From Lachnospiraceae bacterium AB2028 (GTDB lineage: Bacteria; Bacillota; Clostridia; Lachnospirales; Lachnospiraceae), in the NCBI GenBank assembly GCA_000621425.1, contig JHYJ01000011.1, positions 1 through 64,000 of the forward strand: DNA of 64,000 nucleotides, given 5' to 3'. This document shows, in pieces, positions 6,319 to 15,408 of this stretch. The stretch's first letter is position 1; each line of letters begins with the position of its first letter. A model generated the notes under the pieces. That model was not told the DNA's origin. It made no database searches and saw only the letters and a list, made by a program, of their open reading frames with translations. The position numbers were made by a program, and so were the translations under genes.

Positions 6319-9209
6319 ATGCCTTCTCCCGCAGTCTTGATTATTCCATCCCAGTTAAGCTCGTTAAGCATTCCTTCTATCCCGGTGACACGCTCCGCAT
6401 CCTGTTCCGGAAGTTTATACCCCCGCAGGTCTTTTATCAGATTCTCCATCAATCCGTAATCCATACTGCCTGCGATTTCAACCATAGTATTATATGCTTC
6501 CTTAAGTGATCTTGAATCAATCTCAGGAAGCACTTCATCACTTTTTTCAAGCATTGCCAATTTGCTGTCAAGAGTGCGGTACATGGCAAGCAGCCTGTCC
6601 GTATAACAATTTATATGGTCCATATCGCCACGTTTCCCTGCATCCTCAAGCTCTTTAGCCAACTCTGACAAGGCAGTAGCCCCTATGATACGGGCCGAAC
6701 TCTTTAGGGCATGTACTTTAACCGTATAATTATCTATATCACCCTGCTTATAATAATTCTCAATCTCATCAGCCTTAACTACGGCTGTTTTATGGAACAC
6801 GGTCAAAACAGATAAGAATCCCTCTTCCGAGCCGCAGTTCTTAAGACCTGCATCGATGTCTATTCCCTGTATCTCTTTCAGCTCCGCCGAAAGCCTATCC
6901 GTACCGGCATCATTTACACCATTCACTTCGTCAACGCAAAGCTCTTCATTTTCTCCCTGTTCCTTAATCTTTTCCTCCGGAAGAAGCGCCAGCAGCATCC
7001 TCTCAAGTTTCTCACCGTCCACAGGCTTGGAAAGATAATCCGTAAAACCGGCTTCAAGATACATTTCCCTTGCTCCGGAAACCGCATTAGCTGTAAGCGC
7101 TACAGCCGATGCATCTTTGCTCATTCCGGATTTCCTGATATGCTCCAAAGTTTCTATTCCGTCCATATCAGGCATCATATGATCTATAAAGATCACATCA
7201 TACATATTATTCCTTGCAAGCTCTATCGCAACCTTTCCGGACATTGCCGTATCTATCTTTACTTCAGTCTTTTTAAGCAGGTTTTCTATTACAGTCAGAT
7301 TCACCTCTGTATCATCTACCACAAGGATCTTGGCCTCAGGCGCATGGAACAGCTCATGATACTCATACTCAGTGCCGGCCATGCTGTTGAATCCTGCTGA
7401 ATAGTCTCCGATCTCCTCCCACTTGATGACCTCCTGGTCTATTGCAAAAGAAAAGACAGATCCCTTTCCGTATTCACTGCTTACCGACAATGAGCTTCCC
7501 ATAAGGTCTAATAGCTGTCTTGTAATGCTCATGCCTAAACCTGTTCCCTCTATTGCGCGGTTACGCTTTTCCTCAATACGTTTATATGGCGAAAAAAGAT
7601 TCTCCATATCTTCTTCCTTCATGCCTATTCCGGTATCTTCAATAGAAAAGCTTAGAAGTATATGGTTCTGCTCTTTCTTCTCATAAGAAACACTCAGCGT
7701 CACTTCACCTTCCTCTGTATACTTCACCGCATTGGTAAGCAGGTTCATTGCGCACTGTCTTATCCTTATCTCATCTCCTAATAAAATACGGGGGATATGC
7801 TCATCCACATTAACATTTAACTTAAGCCCCTTCTTTTCTGCCCTGCCCCTGGTCATATTGATCAGGTCTCCAACCAGTGAAGAAAGATCATACTGCACCG
7901 GGATGATCTCCATCTTGCCTTCCTCCACTTTAGAAAGGTCAAGTATGTCATTAATAAGTGACAAAAGCGTCCGGCCTGCCGACATGATATCCGCTGCATA
8001 TGTACGAACAGGCTTTTCACCTGACTCACGGAGTATCATTTCATCCATGCCGAGTATGGCATTTATCGGAGTCCTTATCTCATGAGACATGTTTGCAAGG
8101 AATTTGCTCTTGGCCGCATTCGCACTGTCCGCATTATCCCTCTGCTTCTGGAGTTCTTCCATGTAACGGATATGATCCGTATCATCAACCAAGGCATAAA
8201 GTTTGCCATAGCTCTCGCCCTTATATAAAAGATCCGTTTCCTCAGGAGTATATATGCGGTCGCCTATGGTAAGGGTTTCACCCTTCCTTACCGCATCAAT
8301 AATGAATGCCACAATATCATACGGCGTATAGATCTTCGACCGGTCACCATTTGATGCCGCCCCGCCGGAGCCCTTCTTTCCGGAAAAGAAAATATCGAAT
8401 TCCGGATAAAGTTTTGCCGCCGGCTCGTTATAATACTGTATCCGGCCGGTATTATCTACGGCTATGACACCCTCAGATATCCTGTCTATAGCATAGTCCT
8501 TTGCTATCTCCCTGGTGCCCATAAGGTCAAATCCCAGGATTCCTATGAGCATGAAGACAGTACCGAACAGTGCCCCCGGCATGTTGAGATCGTAATATTT
8601 AGATATGCCAAAAACTCCGGTAGCATGCAAAAGGAAAGCTGCCAGCTGGACACCATAGGCCATTATCAGCATGAAAAATCTTGTTTTTGAATTTTTAAGT
8701 GTTTCCTTTCGGTATTCCATGATGACCCAGTACAGTGCGGTGAAAGCAAGGATGCCGTTCGTTGACATAAAAAGATCATGGATATAACCGTTACTATGAT
8801 AGAATCTTGGAAATTCCGGATCCGAAACAAACTGATATTCTTTATAATATAAGCCATTACTCCCTATGCCCAGTACGAACACATATATTCCTATATGCAG
8901 AAGTATCAGAAAAGCCGTCAGTGCCTTGGGAACTCTCTTACCACACAGTTTTGCAGAGAAAAGGAAAAAAGCAAATACTATCCACACCCTTCCTATATAA
9001 GAAATCTTGAGTGCAGAAAGATAGGTCTCTTCAGACATGGCCTTCATTTCAAAAAGATAGCCCACATTGCTTATAAAGGTTGCCATGCAGGCCAAAAACA
9101 GATATGAATGAATCGGATTCTTCCATTTAAGAAAAACAGCACATATCTCCACAAACAGCACGCCTATGGTAATGTACTGTACTATTAACAAAATATCATG
9201 CGAGTTCAA
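6315..9209 (-). CDS. Hybrid sensor histidine kinase: 7TM sensor, PAS, HisKA, HATPase, REC, HPt
   Basis: 964 residues. Residues 1-230 hold about seven membrane spans of the HisK 7TM sensor type. A PAS-like segment follows (about 240-345), with a Gly/Ser-rich insert near 277-290. HisKA carries MSHEIRTP (phosphorylated H376), and HATPase carries the N box LLTNAVKYT, DTGIGM and EGTGLGM. The receiver (about 626-735) has ILVVDD, D676 in FIDHMMPDMDG and the C-terminal Lys of YLSKP. The HPt domain has VHALKSSAR (H833). A full internal phosphorelay is present. The start is a TTG with GGAGG eight bases upstream, which is better than any nearby ATG. The next gene, EIIC-EAL, overlaps its stop. Confidence 0.92.
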   Translation of the reverse strand: MNSHDILLIVQYITIGVLFVEICAVFLKWKNPIHSYLFLACMATFISNVGYLFEMKAMSEETYLSALKISYIGRVWIVFAFFLFSAKLCGKRVPKALTAFLILLHIGIYVFVLGIGSNGLYYKEYQFVSDPEFPRFYHSNGYIHDLFMSTNGILAFTALYWVIMEYRKETLKNSKTRFFMLIMAYGVQLAAFLLHATGVFGISKYYDLNMPGALFGTVFMLIGILGFDLMGTREIAKDYAIDRISEGVIAVDNTGRIQYYNEPAAKLYPEFDIFFSGKKGSGGAASNGDRSKIYTPYDIVAFIIDAVRKGETLTIGDRIYTPEETDLLYKGESYGKLYALVDDTDHIRYMEELQKQRDNADSANAAKSKFLANMSHEIRTPINAILGMDEMILRESGEKPVRTYAADIMSAGRTLLSLINDILDLSKVEEGKMEIIPVQYDLSSLVGDLINMTRGRAEKKGLKLNVNVDEHIPRILLGDEIRIRQCAMNLLTNAVKYTEEGEVTLSVSYEKKEQNHILLSFSIEDTGIGMKEEDMENLFSPYKRIEEKRNRAIEGTGLGMSITRQLLDLMGSSLSVSSEYGKGSVFSFAIDQEVIKWEEIGDYSAGFNSMAGTEYEYHELFHAPEAKILVVDDTEVNLTVIENLLKKTEVKIDTAMSGKVAIELARNNMYDVIFIDHMMPDMDGIETLEHIRKSGMSKDASAVALTANAVSGAREMYLEAGFTDYLSKPVDGEKLERMLLALLPEEKIKEQGENEELCVDEVNGVNDAGTDRLSAELKEIQGIDIDAGLKNCGSEEGFLSVLTVFHKTAVVKADEIENYYKQGDIDNYTVKVHALKSSARIIGATALSELAKELEDAGKRGDMDHINCYTDRLLAMYRTLDSKLAMLEKSDEVLPEIDSRSLKEAYNTMVEIAGSMDYGLMENLIKDLRGYKLPEQDAERVTGIEGMLNELNWDGIIKTAGEGM

Positions 9210-9299
9210 CTCTTAGACCTCCGGTCCTTCAGCTAATCCCATTTTGCCGGATCATCACCGGGCTGAAAGACTCTACTGTAATCCGGATCAGCACCGTTC

Positions 9300-10310
9300 T
9301 CACTCATGCATTGTATACTCCGGATCATCTGCTATCATCTCAAGCATAATGCGCGCAAATTTCTCATCAAACTGGGTGCCCATCCCTTTTTCAAGCTCAC
9401 TCTTCACATCATCCTGGGGAATGATGCCGCGGTAGCTCCTTTTGCTGGTCATTGCATCATAAGCATCCGCAACAGCTATGATCCTGGCTTCTTCCGGGAT
9501 CTCTTCACCCTTTAAGCCGTCGGGATAGCCTTTGCCATCGTACCTTTCATGATGCCATCTTGCTCCGGTCACTAACTTTGGCATTTCGCTGATGGTCGTC
9601 AGTATCTCAGCGCCCTTCACAGGATGCTGCTTGATCTGCATATATTCCTCATCTGTAAGTCTTCCGGGCTTATTGATTACAGTATCCGAAACACTTATCT
9701 TGCCTACATCATGCAGGAGTCCCATCATATAGATTTCTTCCTGTCTCCCCTCATCATAGCCGTATCTTCCGGCTATCTCTTTTGAGTATGACGCTACCCT
9801 TTCGGAATGACCATTCGTATATGCATCATGGGCATCTATGGTTTTAGCGAGAGTGTGTACCACATGCAGTGAAAGGCTTTCAAGCTCGGCAGTCTTTTTA
9901 GCCACCTCCCGGTGAAGGTCTCTCTGAAGAAGTATAAGGTCAAGAAGGTTTCTTACTCTTATCTTTAAAGCTTCCGAAGAAAAGGGCTTTCTTATAAAAT
10001 CCATAGCACCGAGAGAAAGGCCCTTTGCCTCTGAATCGGAATCTTCATTTGCAGTAAGGAAAATTACCGGAACTTCATCCCGGGAATTCTCACTCTCCCA
10101 CTCCCTTAATGCACAGATCGTCTCAAAGCCGTCCATCTCAGGCATTCTTATATCGAGAAGAAGAAGGTCAACCGGATTCTTTGCGATATAGTCCATCAAA
10201 AGCCTGCCGTTCTTTAAGCACGTGACCCTGAAACCGGCTTCCGTAAGTATCCTGTTTGCATGTTTGAGTATCATGGCGTCATCATCAACAACTACGATTC
10301 TCTCTTCCAT
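9300..10310 (-). CDS. Response regulator with HD-GYP phosphodiesterase output (RpfG-like)
   Basis: 336 residues. The receiver (1-125) has VVVDDD at 6-11, phospho-acceptor D53 in LLLDIRMPEMDG, FLTAN and RKPF. A short helical linker (125-150) leads to the HD-GYP domain with NGHSERV (H168), LLHDVGKI (H200 D201), HHERYDGKGYP (GYP at 261-263) and DAYDAMTS. The metal-binding and GYP residues are present, so it should degrade c-di-GMP when phosphorylated. It lies in the same run as two hybrid kinases and a double receiver, 37 bases after the latter, and is the obvious output of their phosphorelay. Confidence 0.94.
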   Translation of the reverse strand: MEERIVVVDDDAMILKHANRILTEAGFRVTCLKNGRLLMDYIAKNPVDLLLLDIRMPEMDGFETICALREWESENSRDEVPVIFLTANEDSDSEAKGLSLGAMDFIRKPFSSEALKIRVRNLLDLILLQRDLHREVAKKTAELESLSLHVVHTLAKTIDAHDAYTNGHSERVASYSKEIAGRYGYDEGRQEEIYMMGLLHDVGKISVSDTVINKPGRLTDEEYMQIKQHPVKGAEILTTISEMPKLVTGARWHHERYDGKGYPDGLKGEEIPEEARIIAVADAYDAMTSKRSYRGIIPQDDVKSELEKGMGTQFDEKFARIMLEMIADDPEYTMHE

Positions 10311-10347
10311 TTTCGTTCCCTCTTATATACTCTGATAGATTTCTTTA

Positions 10348-11121
10348 TTAGTTCAGGTAATCCCACTTGTGTGCAGTAAAGTAATTATCTATAGCCTCCA
10401 CGATAGCTTCTTTGCTCATGGTTTTTAACAGGTATCCCTGAGGCTTTAATCTCATAACATTCATAATGCTTTCACGGTCAGACTTCCCTGTCAGGAATAT
10501 GATGGGGATCTCGGCCGCACTTATTTCACTCCTGATCATCTCCATGACCTGGGGACCGGGGGTTATGGGCATATCATAATCCAGCAGAATAAGATCCGGT
10601 GTATGGTGAGCTATATATGTAATAGCCTGCATTCCCGATTTAACTGCCGTAATGCGGTACCTGCCCGAAAGCCAGCCCTGAAGCATCTTAAGGAATGTCG
10701 GGTCATCGTCCACTAAAAGGATACGCTTTTCCATCCTGTTCTTCCAGGCAGCCTCGGCAACTTCCTTCATTTCCTCTGAAACATTCTTTGCATCGAAAGG
10801 GCGCTTGAATATCCGCTTAAAGCGTTCTTCGGGAATGTACTTTTCAATCTCTGCCAGTTCCTGGTCATAAGCGATAACGCACAGAGGAATGTCGTCATCT
10901 GCCGTGATGTCCTTGACATAGACAAGTGCCTCTGATGCTTCGTACACAAAATCTCCTGCTAACAGAAGGACAATGTCGCAGTCAAACATCCCTGCCTCTA
11001 TAGCCTTCATCTTCGGCTCAGCAAATTCCGTAACGAATCCCGCATTCTTGAGATTGTTCTGAAGCGCATCCGCCGTAAAACCGGACCCGCTGCTTATAAC
11101 AAGTATTTTATCACTTCTCAT
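10348..11121 (-). CDS. Tandem receiver protein: degenerate REC plus intact REC, no output domain
   Basis: 257 residues. The C-terminal receiver (about 132-250) is complete: ILLVDDDPT, D181 in LILLDYDMP, FLTGKSD, and a Lys in GYLLKTM. The N-terminal half has the same fold pattern, but the acidic pocket reads ILVISSGSG and the acceptor position in DIVLLLAGD is Leu, so it cannot be phosphorylated in the usual way. It keeps a Lys in FKRPFD. With no output domain, it may shuttle phosphate between the two hybrid kinases and the HD-GYP regulator, or act as a phosphate sink or scaffold. It starts two bases after the upstream kinase ends. Confidence 0.85.
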   Translation of the reverse strand: MRSDKILVISSGSGFTADALQNNLKNAGFVTEFAEPKMKAIEAGMFDCDIVLLLAGDFVYEASEALVYVKDITADDDIPLCVIAYDQELAEIEKYIPEERFKRIFKRPFDAKNVSEEMKEVAEAAWKNRMEKRILLVDDDPTFLKMLQGWLSGRYRITAVKSGMQAITYIAHHTPDLILLDYDMPITPGPQVMEMIRSEISAAEIPIIFLTGKSDRESIMNVMRLKPQGYLLKTMSKEAIVEAIDNYFTAHKWDYLN

Positions 11122-11123
11122 AA

Positions 11124-13943
11124 CTATCCTTCTTCTCCCTTTATTATATCGGGTATCATTTCATAGTCAAAATTATCCACAGCTTTTATGATTGCGTCAA
11201 CCCGTGCTGCCTCTTCTTCCGGAATCCTATACTTTTCAAGAGACCGGGCAACATGGACCACACTTTCAAAGTCAAAACTTGCACAGAACTCTGAAAGAGC
11301 CCTGTATGCATCGTTTAATTCCTCCATAGTTATAAGCGGCCAGTCGTCATCTTCCTTAGGAGCTTCCAGTTCATTTAATGGCTCTAAATCTTCCGCTAAC
11401 TTCCTGTACTGCGAAATCAGTTTCGGCAGTTCCCTGCCAAGTGTTTCCGTATCCCCTGAGTCGCCGGCTTTTTCCAGTCTTGCCGCAAACTCTCCGAGTT
11501 CCAGTGCGCCTATTACCCGGGATGTACTTTTAAGAGCATGTACCTTTGTGGTTGTATTCTTGATATCCCCTGCAGCCCAGAACTTTTCAATATCATCAGC
11601 ATTTTTCGCAGCTGTGTCAAGATACATCTCAAGCGTAGCCATATATGAATCGCCGTTGCCGCAGTGCATAAGCCCGGTATTCACATTTATCTCATCCAGA
11701 TGATAGAGAAACTCCGGAAGTACGCAGTCGCCATTCTCTTCTTCCTCCGACGGAGCCTCGATCTTATCCTTTGGAAGATACTGCAAAAGCATCACTTCCA
11801 GCCTGTCAGAATTGATAGGCTTGGTAAGATAGTCATTAAAGCCTGCATTTATGTACATCTCCCGCATACCGGAAATCGCATTTGCCGTAAGGCAGATGAA
11901 GGTTGTTTCATCGTTCGGAGTTCCCTTAAGCCCCCGCATTTCCGTTAAGGTCTCGATACCATCCTTGTTCGGCATCATGTGGTCTAAAAAGATCACATCG
12001 TAATGTTTGTTTTTGTACATAGGAATCGCTTCATCGCCGCTTTCCGCGGTATCAATACGGATCTTAGTACGTTTCAAAAGACTTTCAAATACAGTAAGGT
12101 TAACCGGGGTGTCGTCAACAACAAGCACGTCTGCGTCAGGCGCAGTAAACTTCTCATGGTATCCGTGTCTTTCTTCCAGCGAACGCTTGAATGCGTCCTC
12201 GTAATTGCCTACAGGATCCCATCTGACCACTTTCTGTTCTAAGTCAAAAGAAAACACCGAGCCCTCTCCGTATACACTGCTGACCTGAAGCTGACTGCCC
12301 ATCATGGTAAGGAAGGTCTGTGCTATAGTCATGCCAAGGCCTGTACCTTCGATGTTACGGTTTCTTTTTTCTTCGATCCTTTCAAAGGCCTTGAACAGCC
12401 TGTCCATATCTTCAGGCTTGATACCTATTCCGGTATCGGCAACGCTTATCTTCAAAATAATGGCATCCGGCTTTTCCGGAATCTTTTCATATCCCGCAGA
12501 AAAAGTCACGGAACCTTCCTTCGTGTACTTGACCGCATTGGAAAGAATGTTTGTGATGATCTGCTTGATCCTTATCTCATCACCGTGAAGTATCATAGGT
12601 ATCTCGCCGTCAATATCCATATTGAACGCAAGGCCTTTTTCTTCCGCTTTCTTCTGTACCATGTTTACAATGTCGTTCAGTACCGTCACAACGCTGTAGT
12701 CCACGTTGATTATGTCCATTTTGCCGGCTTCGATCTTTGAAAAGTCCAGGATATCATTTATGATGCCTAAAAGGGTATTACCGGCTGTCCTGATATTCTC
12801 GGAATAGCCGATGATAGTCTCGTCATGGCTGTCCCTTAATACCATCTCGTTTAGTCCAAGGATGGCATTCATGGGGGTACGGATATCATGTGACATTGTT
12901 GAAAGGAAATAGGACTTGGCATCATTGGCCTGATTGGCCTCCAACGCCGCTTCCGAAAGTTTGCGGTTATATATCATCAGTATAACGAAATTATATATGA
13001 GCAGGCTGACAAGTCCTACTGAAACGATGCCTAACAAAAGCCAGTCAACTACGCGGTTCTGCACCAGGTCATCCTTTGGAATGTACGCAAGCAGGTACCA
13101 GGACTTCAGTGATTCAAAGGGCGTATAGGCTATCACGCAGTCCTCACCCTTGGAGTTCTTAATGACCATAGAACCTTCTCCTCCGATGATCTCCTGCATA
13201 AAGCTCTCGTATTCCTCAGCGGTAACATCGTTATAGGATTTGTAATATTCAAAGAAATTGCTGTTCTTTAATGATTTGCCGTGGATAATATAGTCGCCGT
13301 CTTTGTCAAAAATGCTTATTTCAATACTCTCGTATTCGCCTTTTAAGAAAACCAGTTTCTGCTCCAGAAGGCTTAATGGAACCACTCGCATCAGAAGAGC
13401 AGTCCTTAACTCCCCTGTATCAGGATCAAGAACCTTAACGTAATTCATGAAAGCGATGGACTGTATTCCGTTCATTGGATTCGTGTAAGCCCGTGTGATA
13501 TTAACCACACCGGTAGCATTGCTCATACTTTCAAGATTGTCAAAGATGGATATGTTCTTATATGAAACCGAATAATCGCCGGGTTTGCTTACATTTTCAG
13601 CAGTTGAAATACCCGATAAGTTCGGATCATCCACAAAAATAAGATGGCCGGATATCTCCGGAGATACCTTAGCCTTTCTGATATAAGAGATTGCCTCCTC
13701 TGCAGTCATCGGAGTGCCCGACTCCGCAGAGCTATTGACATAGTTAGACCATATATCGCACAGATGCTGCTCATCCTCGATATAGTTAGCAATGATCTGA
13801 TCAACCGTGAGAGTCATCTTCTCATATGCTTCTATCGCATTCCGGTTGCTTTCTTCCACCTTGAAACTTGCGTACCTTACGATAAAAAGCAGTATGAATC
13901 CGATGATAAGAAGGTTTGGAATGATGACCGCCGCTTTCTTCAC
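11124..13943 (-). CDS. Hybrid sensor histidine kinase with extracellular Cache-like domain, REC and HPt
   Basis: 939 residues. One membrane span at about 5-26, an extracellular sensor of about 270 residues of Cache type (its end has the SWYLLAYIPKDDL pattern), a second span at about 301-327, then HisKA with MSHDIRTP (H352) and HATPase with ILSNAVKYT, DTGIGI and EGTGLGM. A receiver follows with VLVVDD, D654 in FLDHMMPNKDG and YLTKP, and an HPt domain with VHALKSTSR (H802). The gene lies 15 bases downstream of a solute-binding lipoprotein, which could present ligand to the Cache domain. The cytoplasmic part closely resembles the 7TM kinase in this run, suggesting duplication with sensor swap. 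Confidence 0.92.
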   Translation of the reverse strand: MKKAAVIIPNLLIIGFILLFIVRYASFKVEESNRNAIEAYEKMTLTVDQIIANYIEDEQHLCDIWSNYVNSSAESGTPMTAEEAISYIRKAKVSPEISGHLIFVDDPNLSGISTAENVSKPGDYSVSYKNISIFDNLESMSNATGVVNITRAYTNPMNGIQSIAFMNYVKVLDPDTGELRTALLMRVVPLSLLEQKLVFLKGEYESIEISIFDKDGDYIIHGKSLKNSNFFEYYKSYNDVTAEEYESFMQEIIGGEGSMVIKNSKGEDCVIAYTPFESLKSWYLLAYIPKDDLVQNRVVDWLLLGIVSVGLVSLLIYNFVILMIYNRKLSEAALEANQANDAKSYFLSTMSHDIRTPMNAILGLNEMVLRDSHDETIIGYSENIRTAGNTLLGIINDILDFSKIEAGKMDIINVDYSVVTVLNDIVNMVQKKAEEKGLAFNMDIDGEIPMILHGDEIRIKQIITNILSNAVKYTKEGSVTFSAGYEKIPEKPDAIILKISVADTGIGIKPEDMDRLFKAFERIEEKRNRNIEGTGLGMTIAQTFLTMMGSQLQVSSVYGEGSVFSFDLEQKVVRWDPVGNYEDAFKRSLEERHGYHEKFTAPDADVLVVDDTPVNLTVFESLLKRTKIRIDTAESGDEAIPMYKNKHYDVIFLDHMMPNKDGIETLTEMRGLKGTPNDETTFICLTANAISGMREMYINAGFNDYLTKPINSDRLEVMLLQYLPKDKIEAPSEEEENGDCVLPEFLYHLDEINVNTGLMHCGNGDSYMATLEMYLDTAAKNADDIEKFWAAGDIKNTTTKVHALKSTSRVIGALELGEFAARLEKAGDSGDTETLGRELPKLISQYRKLAEDLEPLNELEAPKEDDDWPLITMEELNDAYRALSEFCASFDFESVVHVARSLEKYRIPEEEAARVDAIIKAVDNFDYEMIPDIIKGEEG

Positions 13944-13958
13944 AGGCCCTCCCGCTTC

Positions 13959-15248
13959 TTACTCAAAGGTTCCGTACATTGCAACGGCATCATCTATGGT
14001 GATGTCACCTCTGCCAACCTGAAATGCAGCCATCTTGATCTGTACTGTAAGCGGATCCGTAATGCCTACTATCTCCGGTGAGATCGTGCGTTCTGACGGC
14101 ACCTGGCCGAAAGGCGCATAAACCGAATCGAACGACATATCCGCAGTAGGTGTTATCAGGCGCTTCACGGAAGCCAGTTCATTCAGTTCGCTGTCCGTGA
14201 TAAGGAACCGCATAAACTCGTTTGTCATATCCAGATTATCGCATTCCTTGTTGACTGAGAACTCAACTGACGGACTGTCTATAAAGTAGCCGCCTTCATC
14301 CGTTAGCGGGATCGGTACAAAGATGTACTCAAAAGGCGAATTGGTAAATGCCTCGGACTGGCTTTCCCTTTTCCTGGTACCGGATACTGTGTCACCGGCG
14401 CAGATCATCATAGGTACATCACCTTCAAAAAAGCGGAGAATCACTTCTGTATAGTTATCCTCGATCTTGTCACACTCATTAATATCGATGCATCCGCTCT
14501 GCATCAGCTGTTCCACAGACTCCAGCGCCGGACGCATATATTCTCCTGCTGCCGGATCTAGATCATTGGCAAGCGCAAGTGCTTCCGGATCCTCAGCAAG
14601 AGTAGCAACGAACATCGGATAGGCAACCGTGTACATAAAACATCCGGACGAGTCCAGACTGTAACCCATCATAGGGCTCTCATATCCCTTGTTATGAAAC
14701 TCTTCACACACCGTCATAAGCTCTGCCCTTGTAGTAGGAACACTTAAGCCTTCCTTTTCAAACAGATCTTTGTTCACCAGCATGCCATAGCTTCTCGAAA
14801 AGATCGGCACCATCATCACATTGCCATCCGCATCATGATTGATAAGGCCGGGGCGGATGCAGTCCATATCAAGACCCAATGCCGGATCAGAAAGCTCTTC
14901 CGTATGAGTGAATATATGATCGTATTTTTCATTACCCATCATCCAGGTATAAGAAAAGAAAATATTTGGGCTGTCATCACCTTCCAGCACTGTATCCAAT
15001 ATATTGTTATAGTCATCAAGCTTCACATAGCTAAGCTGAACATTCGGATATATCTCGTTGAATCTGTCAAATTCAGCCTCTAAAGCCTCAAAATTATCAT
15101 AGCTTCCGACTACCGTGATGTCACACGCGGTATCTGTCTTGAGAGCCGGAGAAAATCCCTCTGTCGTTTCTTCCGGAGCCTTACCTGTGCAGGCGCTCAG
15201 CGATGCAAGAACGCTTATGGCTGCAACCATGCCGATCATCTTTTTCAT
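13959..15248 (-). CDS. Extracellular solute-binding lipoprotein (ABC family 1 type), probably a sensory partner
   Basis: 429 residues with a signal peptide and lipobox LSAC (Cys at about 20), so it should be anchored on the outer face of the membrane. The body matches family 1 (carbohydrate-type) binding proteins: DITVVGSYDNFEALEAEF at the start, then NVQLSYVKLDDY, a hinge-like segment with DGNVMMVPIFSRSYGMLVN, and a C-terminal helix bundle. No ABC permease or ATPase genes accompany it. Instead it leads an operon of sensor kinases, so the simplest reading is a ligand-receptor subunit for the Cache kinase rather than a transporter. GGGGG lies upstream of the ATG, and a good promoter lies about 75 bases further up. 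Confidence 0.88.
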   Translation of the reverse strand: MKKMIGMVAAISVLASLSACTGKAPEETTEGFSPALKTDTACDITVVGSYDNFEALEAEFDRFNEIYPNVQLSYVKLDDYNNILDTVLEGDDSPNIFFSYTWMMGNEKYDHIFTHTEELSDPALGLDMDCIRPGLINHDADGNVMMVPIFSRSYGMLVNKDLFEKEGLSVPTTRAELMTVCEEFHNKGYESPMMGYSLDSSGCFMYTVAYPMFVATLAEDPEALALANDLDPAAGEYMRPALESVEQLMQSGCIDINECDKIEDNYTEVILRFFEGDVPMMICAGDTVSGTRKRESQSEAFTNSPFEYIFVPIPLTDEGGYFIDSPSVEFSVNKECDNLDMTNEFMRFLITDSELNELASVKRLITPTADMSFDSVYAPFGQVPSERTISPEIVGITDPLTVQIKMAAFQVGRGDITIDDAVAMYGTFE

Positions 15249-15323
15249 GAGTTCTATTCCCCCTTTATTCTGAAAATCTTTAATGTCCCAGAACCGTGAC
15301 TCATTGGTTAAAATCTTCCCTAC

Positions 15324-15352
15324 ATTATATGAAAATAGCCCTTGTTATTCAA
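15324..15352 (-). promoter_or_regulatory. SigA-type promoter of the signalling operon
   Basis: On the minus strand TTGAAT (15347-15352) and TATAAT (15324-15329) are separated by 17 bases. The expected transcript start leaves a leader of roughly 70 bases before the solute-binding protein gene. A short inverted repeat, AGGCGA/TCGCCT at about 15357-15376, lies just upstream of the -35 box and could be a regulator site. Confidence 0.72.
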
Positions 15353-15408
15353 TAGCAGGCGATAAATAACCTCGCCTACAAGCACACCAGCTTAAGCTGA
15401 TTTTTCTT

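Noticed and set aside
13959-15248. Solute-binding protein considered as part of an ABC importer
   Set aside because: No permease or ATPase genes lie nearby; it is the first gene of a signalling run.
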